A stretch of 12,308 nt of DNA from assembly GCA_002317595.1 (NCBI GenBank), contig DCHL01000011.1, positions 1 through 12,308 on the forward strand, read 5' to 3'. Every line of letters begins with the position of its first letter. The stretch's first letter is position 1. Origin of the DNA: Lachnospiraceae bacterium UBA1753. Lineage in GTDB: Bacteria > Bacillota > Clostridia > Lachnospirales > Lachnospiraceae. The notes below the pieces were generated by a model. That model saw only the letters and a program-made list of their open reading frames with translations. It had not been told where the DNA came from and did not search any database. Positions 1 through 6,437 of this stretch are shown one piece after another. A program made the position numbers and the translations under genes.

Positions 1-204
1 GAGGTCCTCAAGGTTATCAGAAGCCTTGCCAGTGAGCACATGACAATGGTGATCGTTACCCATGAGATGATGTTTGCCAAGGAGGTTTCCGACAGAATCA
101 TCTTTATGGAGGGCGGATATATCGTGGAGCAGGGAACTCCTGAGGAGCTCTTCTCTACGGAAAATGGACGCGTCAGGGAGTTTATCGGCAAGCTGACGAG
201 TTAA
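1..204 (+). CDS. Polar amino acid ABC transporter ATP-binding protein, 3' end (partial)
   Basis: The window opens inside this gene; the last 67 codons are present in frame 1 and end in TAA. What remains is the region after Walker B: the H-loop histidine lies in VTHEM (H21 of the fragment), followed by the FAKEVSDRIIFMEGG block and the family's usual tail (EQGTPEELF, then VREFIGKL). This matches the C-terminus of GlnQ/HisP-type ATPases that power uptake of polar amino acids. The Walker A, Q-loop and signature motifs lie outside the window, so the substrate cannot be told. It ends 36 bp before purF with no hairpin between them, so read-through into purF is possible. Glutamine transport would suit a neighbour of the glutamine-using PurF, but that is inference. 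The family call is firm and the substrate unknown. Confidence 0.88.
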   Translation, partial: EVLKVIRSLASEHMTMVIVTHEMMFAKEVSDRIIFMEGGYIVEQGTPEELFSTENGRVREFIGKLTS

Positions 205-240
205 AAACAAAATAAAACTAAATAAAGTGAGGTATTTGAC

Positions 241-1662
241 ATGATGGATTTCGACAAGATCGGTGAGGAGTGCGGAGTCTTTGGTATCTATGACCTGGAC
301 GGTGACCGTCACGTTGCATCTACTATCTATTATGGGCTGATGGCTCTTCAGCACCGTGGACAGGAAAGCTGTGGAATAGCCGTCGGAGATACTGCCGGAC
401 CAAAGGGGGTCGTGAGTTACAAGGACATGGGGCTTGTGAATGAAGCATTCACGCCTGAAAAGCTTGAATCCCTGGAGGGTGATATAGGCGTAGGACATGT
501 CAGATACTCAACGGCAGGTGCCAGCACGAGGGAGAACGCACAGCCCCTTGTACTCAATTACATTAAGGGTACGCTTGGTCTGGCACATAATGGAAATTTA
601 ATAAACACACCAGAGCTGAGAAATGAGCTGGCATACACCGGCGCAATTTTTCAGACAACAATTGATACAGAGGTTATTGCCTATCTCATCGCCAGGGAAC
701 GAATCGGTTCCAAGACGGTTGAGGAGGCTGTAGAGAAGGCTATGAAAAAAATAAAGGGAGCCTACTCTCTGGTCATCATGTCGCCCAGGAAGCTTATGGG
801 CGCAAGGGATCCTTTCGGATTCAGGCCGCTCTGTATCGGCAAGAGAGACAATGCATATATTCTGGCATCAGAGAGCTGTGCTCTCGACACAGTCGGAGCG
901 ACCTTCATAAGGGATGTGCTTCCTGGAGAGATTGTATCAATCACAAAGGATGGCATTTCTTCCAATATGGATATGGTGCTTCCAGAGTGCGACCACGCCA
1001 GATGTATATTTGAATATATTTATTTTGCACGTCCTGACAGTCATATCGATGGAATGAGCGTATATGACTCTAGAATCAAGGCAGGAAGGTTCCTTGCCAT
1101 GGATTCTCCGGTGGAGGCTGACCTTGTAGTCGGTGTTCCAGAGTCGGGTAATGTTGCAGCACTTGGATATTCACTTGAGTCGGGAATTCCCTACGGACAG
1201 GCATTCGTCAAGAACAGCTACGTGGGCAGGACCTTCATCAAGCCTAAGCAGAAGACCCGTGAGTCAAGCGTGCAGGTTAAGCTCAATGCACTGAAGAGTG
1301 CGGTTGAGGGCAAGAGAGTCATTATGATAGATGATTCAATCGTCAGGGGAACCACTTCGGACAGAATTGTGACCATGCTCAGGGAGGCTGGCGCTAAGGA
1401 AGTTCACATGAGGGTTTCTTCACCGCCCTTCCTGTGGCCCTGCTATTTTGGTACTGATGTACCTGCCAGGGACCAGCTGATTGCCTATAACAGGAATGTT
1501 GAGGAAATAAGGAAGATTATCGGCGCTGATTCACTGGCGTACCTTGGGATGGACAGGCTTCCGGAAATAGTGGATGGCCTTGGCATCTGTAAGGGATGTT
1601 TTTCAGGGAAATATCCCCTTGACCCTCCTACGGAGGACATTCGCGGGGATTTTGATAAATAA
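241..1662 (+). CDS. purF: Amidophosphoribosyltransferase (glutamine PRPP amidotransferase)
   Basis: This enzyme catalyses the first committed step of de novo purine synthesis: PRPP plus glutamine gives 5-phosphoribosylamine. The 473-residue length is usual for the family. The N-terminal glutamine amidotransferase domain starts with a ten-residue propeptide before the nucleophile Cys11 (GEECGVFGIY), so self-cleavage to expose Cys11 is expected as in Bacillus PurF. The C-terminal phosphoribosyltransferase domain has the PRPP loop at residues 360-373 (IDDSIVRGTTS). Four cysteines, C255, C401, C450 and C453 (the last two as CKGC), match the ligands of the 4Fe-4S cluster of the Bacillus-type enzyme, which suggests oxygen sensitivity. 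Start: two ATGs lie in tandem at 241 and 244; GTGAGG at 227-232 gives 8-nt spacing to the first. purB follows after 15 bp, so the two are probably one transcript. Confidence 0.97.
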   Translation: MMDFDKIGEECGVFGIYDLDGDRHVASTIYYGLMALQHRGQESCGIAVGDTAGPKGVVSYKDMGLVNEAFTPEKLESLEGDIGVGHVRYSTAGASTRENAQPLVLNYIKGTLGLAHNGNLINTPELRNELAYTGAIFQTTIDTEVIAYLIARERIGSKTVEEAVEKAMKKIKGAYSLVIMSPRKLMGARDPFGFRPLCIGKRDNAYILASESCALDTVGATFIRDVLPGEIVSITKDGISSNMDMVLPECDHARCIFEYIYFARPDSHIDGMSVYDSRIKAGRFLAMDSPVEADLVVGVPESGNVAALGYSLESGIPYGQAFVKNSYVGRTFIKPKQKTRESSVQVKLNALKSAVEGKRVIMIDDSIVRGTTSDRIVTMLREAGAKEVHMRVSSPPFLWPCYFGTDVPARDQLIAYNRNVEEIRKIIGADSLAYLGMDRLPEIVDGLGICKGCFSGKYPLDPPTEDIRGDFDK

Positions 1663-1677
1663 AAAAGGAGAATTCAC

Positions 1678-3111
1678 ATGAGTTACGACCGTTACCAGAG
1701 CCCACTTTCAGAGCGCTACGCAAGCAAGGAGATGCAGTATATTTTTTCACCTGATATGAAGTTCAGGACTTGGAGAAGACTGTGGATTGCACTTGCACAG
1801 ACTGAGAAGGAGCTTGGACTTGATATTACTGATGAGCAGATTGAGGAACTCATCGCTCACAAGGATGACATCAACTATGATGTGGCTAAGGAGAGAGAGC
1901 GAATTGTTCGTCATGATGTAATGAGCCACGTGTATGCGTACGGTCAGCAGTGCCCCAAGGCTAAGGGTATCATCCATCTCGGTGCTACCTCGTGCTACGT
2001 TGGTGACAATACTGATATCATCGTTATGGCAGAGGCACTTAAGCTCGTTAAGGCAAAGCTTGTCAATGTCATCGAGAAGCTTTCTGTTTTTGCTGAAAAA
2101 TATAAGGCTCAGCCTACACTGGCCTTCACACATTTCCAGCCTGCACAGCCTACAACGGTAGGAAAGAGGGCAACCCTCTGGCTTCAGGAGTTCGTTATTG
2201 ACCTTGAGGACCTTGAGTATGTACTCGGTTCACTTAAGCTTCTTGGCTCGAAGGGAACAACTGGAACACAAGCAAGCTTCCTGGAACTCTTTGATGGTGA
2301 TCAGGAGACAATCGATAAGATTGATCCCATGATTGCAGAGAAGATGGGCTTTGCGGAGTGCTATGCAGTATCCGGACAGACCTACTCAAGAAAGGTTGAT
2401 ACAAGAGTTCTCAACATCCTTGCTGGAATTGCGGCTTCTGCTCACAAGATGTCAAATGATATCAGACTTCTTCAGCACCTTAAAGAGGTTGAGGAGCCCT
2501 TCGAGAAGACACAGATTGGTTCTTCGGCAATGGCGTATAAGAGAAATCCCATGAGATCAGAGAGAATTGCTTCTCTTGCAAGATATGTCATGGTTGATGC
2601 GCTGAATCCCGCAATCACTTCCGCAACTCAGTGGTTTGAGAGAACACTTGATGATTCTGCAAACAAGAGACTTTCTATTCCTGAAGGATTTCTTGCAATA
2701 GACGGAATCCTTGATTTGTGTAATAATGTAGTTGATGGCCTCGTGGTATACCCCAAGGTTATCGAGAAGAGACTTCGTTCTGAGCTTCCCTTCATGGCAT
2801 CTGAGAATATCATGATGGACTGCGTTAAGGCTGGTGGAGACAGGCAGGAGCTTCACGAGAAGATTCGTGAACTGTCAATGGTTGCCGGCAAGAATGTTAA
2901 GGAGAACGGTCTTGACAATAATCTGCTTGAGCTCATTGCTGAGGATGATATGTTCCCGATTGACATGGAGCAGCTTATGGAGGCACTCGACCCTGCCAAG
3001 TATACTGGAAGAGCCGAGCTTCAGACAGAGAAATTCCTTAAGAATGTGGTTAAGCCGATTCTTGAGGCTAACAAGGAACTGTTGGGTCTTAATGCCGAGA
3101 TTAATGTGTAA
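1678..3111 (+). CDS. purB: Adenylosuccinate lyase, long human-ADSL-like type
   Basis: Fumarase/aspartase superfamily lyase acting twice in purine synthesis: it releases fumarate from SAICAR and from adenylosuccinate. At 477 residues it is longer than the roughly 430-residue Bacillus enzyme and close to human ADSL (484). Visible blocks are LGATSCYVGDNTD at 101-113, the general-acid/base histidine region THFQPAQPTT (H152), KGTTGTQASF, GQTYSRKVD, and the signature loop GSSAMAYKRNP at 281-291 with its catalytic serine. WFERTLDDSAN and GLVVYPKVIEKR further downstream are also human-like. Start: AAGGAG at 1665-1670 sits 7 nt before the ATG. It lies 15 bp after purF and 65 bp before purA, and since PurB makes AMP from PurA's product this is a coherent pathway cluster. 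Codon use is more AAG/CTT-rich than in purF, which may reflect higher expression. Confidence 0.96.
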   Translation: MSYDRYQSPLSERYASKEMQYIFSPDMKFRTWRRLWIALAQTEKELGLDITDEQIEELIAHKDDINYDVAKERERIVRHDVMSHVYAYGQQCPKAKGIIHLGATSCYVGDNTDIIVMAEALKLVKAKLVNVIEKLSVFAEKYKAQPTLAFTHFQPAQPTTVGKRATLWLQEFVIDLEDLEYVLGSLKLLGSKGTTGTQASFLELFDGDQETIDKIDPMIAEKMGFAECYAVSGQTYSRKVDTRVLNILAGIAASAHKMSNDIRLLQHLKEVEEPFEKTQIGSSAMAYKRNPMRSERIASLARYVMVDALNPAITSATQWFERTLDDSANKRLSIPEGFLAIDGILDLCNNVVDGLVVYPKVIEKRLRSELPFMASENIMMDCVKAGGDRQELHEKIRELSMVAGKNVKENGLDNNLLELIAEDDMFPIDMEQLMEALDPAKYTGRAELQTEKFLKNVVKPILEANKELLGLNAEINV

Positions 3112-3176
3112 GCCATATTTTTTACACAGATGAGCTCGAGCACTAAGTTCAATGATAGATTAAGGAGGAATCCAAG

Positions 3177-4457
3177 ATGGTTAAAGCAATTGTAGGATGT
3201 AACTGGGGTGATGAAGGAAAGGGCAAGATGACCGATACAATGGCAGCCGAGGCCGACATCGTCGTTCGTTTCCAGGGTGGAGCCAACGCAGGACATACTA
3301 TCAAGAATAAGTATGGTAAGTTCGCTCTTCATACATGTCCTTCAGGTGTTTTCTATTCGCATACAACAAGCATCATCGGTAACGGTGTTGCACTTAATAT
3401 CCCGATTCTCTTCAATGAGGTTAAGGAGATCGTGAAGGCAGGAGTTCCCAAGCCCAAGCTTCTTATCTCCGACAGGGCGCAGATTGTAATGCCTTATCAC
3501 ATTCTCTTCGATCAGTACGAGGAGGAGAGACTTGCCGGTAAGAGCTTTGGTTCTACAAAGTCAGGAATTGCACCGTTCTACTCAGACAAGTATGCCAAGA
3601 TCGGTATCCAGGTAAATGAGCTCTTTGACAAGAAGAAGCTTAGAGAGAAGCTTAACAATATCTGTGAAATAAAGAATGTTACTCTTCAGTATCTGTATCA
3701 TAAGCCGGTTCTTGATCCCGATGAGCTTTTCGATATCTGTATGGATTACAAGAAGATGGTTGAGCCTTATGTGGCTGATACAGGAGCATTCCTCGACAAG
3801 GCTATCAAGGAAGGTAAGAACATTCTTCTTGAGGGTCAGCTTGGTTCCCTTAAGGATCCTGACCATGGAATCTATCCTATGGTAACTTCATCTTCAACAC
3901 TTGCGGCTTTTGGATGTATCGGTGCTGGTATTCCTCCTTATGAGCTCAAGCAGGTTGTTACTGTATGTAAGGCATATTCTTCAGCAGTAGGTGCTGGCGC
4001 ATTTGTATCTGAGATTTTCGGTGCTGAGGCAGATGAACTCAGAAAGCGCGGCGGAGACGGTGGAGAGTACGGCGCAACAACAGGTAGACCTAGAAGAATG
4101 GGTTGGTTTGACTGTGTTGCTTCAAAGTATGGCTGTCGTGTTCAGGGTACAACTGATGTTGCATTCTCTGTAGTTGACGTTCTTGGATATCTCGATGAGA
4201 TTCCTGTATGTGTTGCATACGAGATTGATGGCAAGCAGACTACAGACTTCCCTGTTACTAACATCCTTGAGAAGGCTAAGCCAGTGCTTAAGGTTCTTCC
4301 TGGATGGAAGTCAGACATCAGAGGAATCAAGAACTATGATGATCTCCCTGAGAACTGCCGTAAGTACATCGAGTTCATCGAGGAGCAGATTGGATATCCC
4401 ATCACAATCATCTCTAACGGACCTGACCGTGAGGATATCATCTACAGGAACAAGTAG
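3177..4457 (+). CDS. purA: Adenylosuccinate synthetase, divergent subtype
   Basis: GTP-dependent ligase joining IMP and aspartate to adenylosuccinate, the step before PurB in AMP synthesis. Length is normal (426 residues). Conserved elements: NWGDEGKGK at 9-17 with catalytic Asp12, GGANAGHT with His40, IIGNGV, the aspartate-binding loop GATTGRPRR followed by MGWFD, and the C-terminal GPDRE. Other parts depart from the E. coli/Bacillus pattern. The usual EGAQGT is EGQLGS at 219-224; the TTGRG loop is STKSG at 126-130; the arginine of AYSTRVGAGPF is Ala270; and the TKLDVL guanine-site motif reads SVVDVL, keeping the aspartate. It is still most likely a true PurA, given its length, catalytic residues and location after purB. 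AAGGAGG at 3162-3168 is 8 nt before the ATG. A strong terminator follows, so purA ends the pur cluster. Confidence 0.94.
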   Translation: MVKAIVGCNWGDEGKGKMTDTMAAEADIVVRFQGGANAGHTIKNKYGKFALHTCPSGVFYSHTTSIIGNGVALNIPILFNEVKEIVKAGVPKPKLLISDRAQIVMPYHILFDQYEEERLAGKSFGSTKSGIAPFYSDKYAKIGIQVNELFDKKKLREKLNNICEIKNVTLQYLYHKPVLDPDELFDICMDYKKMVEPYVADTGAFLDKAIKEGKNILLEGQLGSLKDPDHGIYPMVTSSSTLAAFGCIGAGIPPYELKQVVTVCKAYSSAVGAGAFVSEIFGAEADELRKRGGDGGEYGATTGRPRRMGWFDCVASKYGCRVQGTTDVAFSVVDVLGYLDEIPVCVAYEIDGKQTTDFPVTNILEKAKPVLKVLPGWKSDIRGIKNYDDLPENCRKYIEFIEEQIGYPITIISNGPDREDIIYRNK

Positions 4458-4528
4458 GATTCTAAATCGAAGGACTGCTGCGGGCGCATTTGGGTCCGTA
4501 TTGAAATCCGCATATTACTGATTGTTCA

Positions 4529-4560
4529 GCCGCCGCGCTTCTGGCGCGGCGGCTTGTATT
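4529..4560 (+). terminator. Intrinsic terminator after purA
   Basis: A perfect 10-bp GC-only stem (GCCGCCGCGC at 4529-4538 with GCGCGGCGGC at 4544-4553) closes a 5-nt loop (TTCTG) and is followed by TTGTATT. The T-tract is interrupted but the stem is very stable. It lies 72 bp after the purA stop and before the repeat-rich intergenic region, and is the only convincing rho-independent terminator in the window. Confidence 0.85.
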
Positions 4561-4567
4561 ATGGGGG

Positions 4568-4647
4568 TGAAGCGTCCTGCTTAGTTCTGAAGCGTCTAGT
4601 TTAGTTCTGAAGCGTCTGGCTTTTGATTGAAGTGTCCTGTTATTGCC
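4568..4647. repeat. Degenerate 20-bp tandem repeat, 4 copies
   Basis: Four consecutive 20-bp units start at 4568, 4588, 4608 and 4628. The first reads TGAAGCGTCCTGCTTAGTTC, the second TGAAGCGTCTAGTTTAGTTC; the third and fourth keep only the TGAAGYGTC head well. The fourth unit is also the start of the 69-bp direct repeat that follows. No open reading frame of note crosses it and the function is unknown. Confidence 0.85.
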
Positions 4648-4777
4648 GGTTTTCTTCTGCCACGGCCTGAATCTATTCCTTAGATGCCTGTTTTATCCTG
4701 CTTTTGCTAGAAGTGTCCTGTTATTGCCGGTTTCTTCTGCTACGGTCTGAATTTATTCTTTAGATGCCTGTTTTATC
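4629..4777. repeat. 69-bp direct repeat, 2 copies
   Basis: Copy 1 is 4629-4697 and copy 2 is 4710-4777, an offset of about 81 bp. Both run from GAAGTGTCCTGTTATTGCCG to GATGCCTGTTTTATC. They differ by one T in a T-run (4 versus 3 Ts) and by four substitutions, each C in copy 1 and T in copy 2. The 12-bp joint between them is not repeated. No coding potential was seen on either strand. Confidence 0.9.
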
Positions 4778-4796
4778 ATGGAATCTGAAGATAATG

Positions 4797-5112
4797 TATT
4801 GGCTAAATTGGAAATGCGACATAAGCCTATATTGGGGAAATGCAAATTGTATTGGCTATCTCACAAAATGAAATGTGAGCCTATACTGAGTGATTTGCAT
4901 GATGGAGTGTGGGATATAGGCTGGGGTTAATTTATTGGAAATAGCCGATACGTGATGTATCTCAATTTGTTATGGCTATTCTTCGAAGTTGTGCCCTGGC
5001 CTATAACAATTTTCAAAATAGTATTATGGCTGAGGCAATTAAAGAAGGATAAGCCTATACGGAACTTGCTTAACTGTATTGGCTGATTGAAGGATCTTGT
5101 GCATGGCCAATA
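4797..5112. repeat. Array of 12 alternating inverted 8-bp half-sites (six ~36-bp dyads)
   Basis: Half-sites TATTGGCT or TATAGGCT (forward) and AGCCTATA (reverse) begin at 4797, 4824, 4850, 4878, 4915, 4943, 4970, 4998, 5024, 5052, 5077 and 5105, strictly alternating in orientation. Start-to-start steps are 27, 26, 28, 37, 28, 27, 28, 26, 28, 25 and 28 bp. They pair as six dyads of about 35-36 bp with variable interiors. Variants: the sixth is AGCCGATA, the seventh and ninth TTATGGCT, the eighth GGCCTATA, and the twelfth GGCCAATA. It is not a CRISPR, since only the ends of each unit are conserved. It ends 110 bp before lrgA, so a multi-site operator or tandem hairpin RNA are possible readings; neither is shown. 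Confidence 0.85.
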
Positions 5113-5139
5113 TTGGGGACGGAAAAAAACTTACCCCAA
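5113..5139. promoter_or_regulatory. Inverted repeat TTGGGG/CCCCAA upstream of lrgA
   Basis: TTGGGG at 5113-5118 and CCCCAA at 5134-5139 form a perfect 6-bp dyad with a 15-bp A-rich interior, directly after the last half-site of the array. Just downstream, TAAAAT at 5152-5157 and TATAAA at 5159-5164 resemble -10 hexamers, but no good -35 lies at the right distance. An operator/promoter role for lrgAB is only a suggestion. Confidence 0.3.
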
Positions 5140-5179
5140 AATGTCGTTTTGTAAAATCTATAAAGAAGGATAGTGTGAA

Positions 5180-5198
5180 AAAAGTGCTATGCACTTTT
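5180..5198 (+). promoter_or_regulatory. Perfect 8-bp hairpin/dyad in the lrgA leader
   Basis: AAAAGTGC at 5180-5187 and GCACTTTT at 5191-5198 flank a 3-bp centre (TAT), ending 24 nt before the lrgA start codon. As DNA it is a compact palindrome of the kind bound by dimeric regulators. As RNA it would be a short hairpin ending in a U-run, which could act as a weak attenuator. The sequence does not decide between these. Confidence 0.4.
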
Positions 5199-5222
5199 CT
5201 TATGCGAGAAATGTGAGATAAA

Positions 5223-5669
5223 ATGAAGTATTTAAAACAATTTCTGATAATAATGATATTTTCGTTTCTGGGGGAACTTATGAATATTTTTCTCCCGCTC
5301 CCTGTTCCTGCAAGTGTGTATGGCATGATTCTTATGCTTATTGCACTGCTGACCGGAATCATTAAACTTCCTCAGGTGGAGGAGACTGCTGGGTTCCTGC
5401 TTGATATTATGCCTATTTTTTTCGTGGGGCCTACTGTAAGGCTGATGAATGAGTATGGTGTCATTTCCTCGTCGCTTGTTCCATTCCTTATTGTGTGTAC
5501 GGTATCAACACTTGTGACGCTTTTGCTTACGGGGTATGTTGCTCAGTTTGTGATTAAGGTTACAGGGCCTAAATCTCCAGATTCGATAGAAACGGTATCA
5601 GGAGAGGTGTCAGAAGTGGTATCAGGAGAGGTATCAGAAGTGGTATCAGAAGAGGAGGACAAGCGATGA
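5223..5669 (+). CDS. lrgA: LrgA/CidA family membrane protein
   Basis: Small integral membrane protein of the CidA/LrgA family, holin-like in topology. Members are linked to murein hydrolase control, programmed lysis and, in some Firmicutes, transport of pyruvate or related small molecules with LrgB. About four hydrophobic segments are visible (roughly residues 6-24, 29-47, 57-75 and 84-111). The family hallmark PLPVPASVYGM is at 25-35 and the MPIFFVGPTVRLM region at 63-75. The last 34 residues form a hydrophilic acidic tail, SGEVSEVV repeated and ending SEEEDKR, encoded by a 24-bp DNA repeat; typical members end soon after the last membrane segment. Start: ATG at 5223, with only a weak GTGAG upstream. 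The stop overlaps the lrgB start (ATGA), so the two are translationally coupled. The exact physiological role here is unknown. Confidence 0.9.
   Translation: MKYLKQFLIIMIFSFLGELMNIFLPLPVPASVYGMILMLIALLTGIIKLPQVEETAGFLLDIMPIFFVGPTVRLMNEYGVISSSLVPFLIVCTVSTLVTLLLTGYVAQFVIKVTGPKSPDSIETVSGEVSEVVSGEVSEVVSEEEDKR
5594..5653. repeat. 24-bp in-frame repeat in the lrgA 3' end
   Basis: Units at 5594-5617 and 5618-5641 are identical except for one base (GTGTCA versus GTATCA); a half unit follows at 5642-5653. Being a multiple of three, the repeat encodes V-S-G-E-V-S-E-V in tandem and extends the LrgA tail without breaking the frame. The GAGGAGG that serves as the lrgB ribosome binding site (5652-5658) lies at its downstream edge. 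Confidence 0.85.
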
Positions 5670-6361
5670 ACGAGATTTTTGTTAATTCAGTCTTCTTTGG
5701 AGTGACACTCACACTGGCTTCATACTTCCTTGGGGTATTCATTAAGGAGCATTTCAATGTGCCGGTGTTGAATCCCATGATCATGTCGGTTGTATTTGTC
5801 ATAGTGCTTTTGATTGTGACGCACACATCCTATGAGACATACAATAACGGGGCTAAATATATCAATGATTTCCTTACGCCTGCAACGGTGTGTCTGGCAG
5901 TTCCTATGTATAAGCAGATTGAGATACTCAGGAAGAACATGGCGGCTGTTATCGCAGGTATCCTTGCTGGCTGCATTGGTCATGCGGCGGTAGTTGTGGG
6001 GCTGGGAATTGCCCTTGCTCTTGACAGGACACTTATTGTCTCTGTACTGCCAAAGTCTGTTACTACGGCAATTGCCATGGGAGTATGTGAGGAGTCAGGT
6101 GGCATCGTTGCGGTCGTAATTGTAGGAGTTACCGTGGCTGGGAATATCGGTGCTATCTTCGGACCTGCCATTCTGAAGGCACTTAAAATAAACGATCCAG
6201 TTGCCCAGGGACTGGCAATCGGCTGTTGTTCCCATGCCCTCGGCACCTCGACTGCCGCAGTGCCCATGGGAGAGATTCAGGGTGCGATGAGCTCTCTTGC
6301 AATCGTTGTAACAGGAATCATGACTGTTGTCATTGTGCCGATAGTGGCTGGGATGATTTGA
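5666..6361 (+). CDS. lrgB: LrgB/CidB family membrane protein
   Basis: Polytopic membrane protein of the LrgB/CidB family, the usual partner of LrgA. Length (231 residues) is standard. Family landmarks are FLTPATVCLAVPMYKQ (about residues 69-84), the conserved LPKSVTTAIAM (about 128-138), the following glycine-rich stretch with GAIFGP, and the small-residue motif SHALGTSTA near 190-198. Multiple hydrophobic segments span most of the protein. The ATG overlaps the lrgA stop by 4 nt (ATGA), and GAGGAGG at 5652-5658 is 7 nt upstream, so the pair is an operon. No lytS/lytR-type two-component regulator or CidR-type LysR gene is adjacent. No terminator hairpin with a T-run follows; the stop is succeeded directly by tandem repeats. 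Confidence 0.95.
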   Translation: MNEIFVNSVFFGVTLTLASYFLGVFIKEHFNVPVLNPMIMSVVFVIVLLIVTHTSYETYNNGAKYINDFLTPATVCLAVPMYKQIEILRKNMAAVIAGILAGCIGHAAVVVGLGIALALDRTLIVSVLPKSVTTAIAMGVCEESGGIVAVVIVGVTVAGNIGAIFGPAILKALKINDPVAQGLAIGCCSHALGTSTAAVPMGEIQGAMSSLAIVVTGIMTVVIVPIVAGMI

Positions 6362-6386
6362 GTGCAGAAACTATTCATTCTTCACA

Positions 6387-6437
6387 GTTGCCTCGTAGGT
6401 ACAGTTGCCTTGTAGGTGCAGTTGCCTCGTAGGTGCA
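6387..6437. repeat. 17-bp tandem repeat, 3 copies
   Basis: Three consecutive units start at 6387, 6404 and 6421: GTTGCCTCGTAGGTACA, GTTGCCTTGTAGGTGCA and GTTGCCTCGTAGGTGCA. The third is also the head of the first 84-bp-type repeat, so the short array seems to have arisen from the head of the longer unit, or the reverse. Confidence 0.9.

Noticed and set aside
3121..3149. Promoter for purA in the purB-purA spacer (TTTACA, 17 bp, TAAGTT)
   Set aside because: The -35-like hexamer is fair, but the -10 matches TATAAT at only three positions; not strong enough to annotate.
4797..5112. Possible CRISPR array
   Set aside because: The unit length (~36 bp) and spacing tempt, but only 8-bp ends are conserved, unit interiors differ, orientation alternates, and no cas genes are nearby.
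5039..5362. Minus-strand 107-codon open frame overlapping the lrgA start
   Set aside because: It overlaps the conserved lrgA coding region, shows no recognisable family and has no supporting context; taken as a shadow frame.
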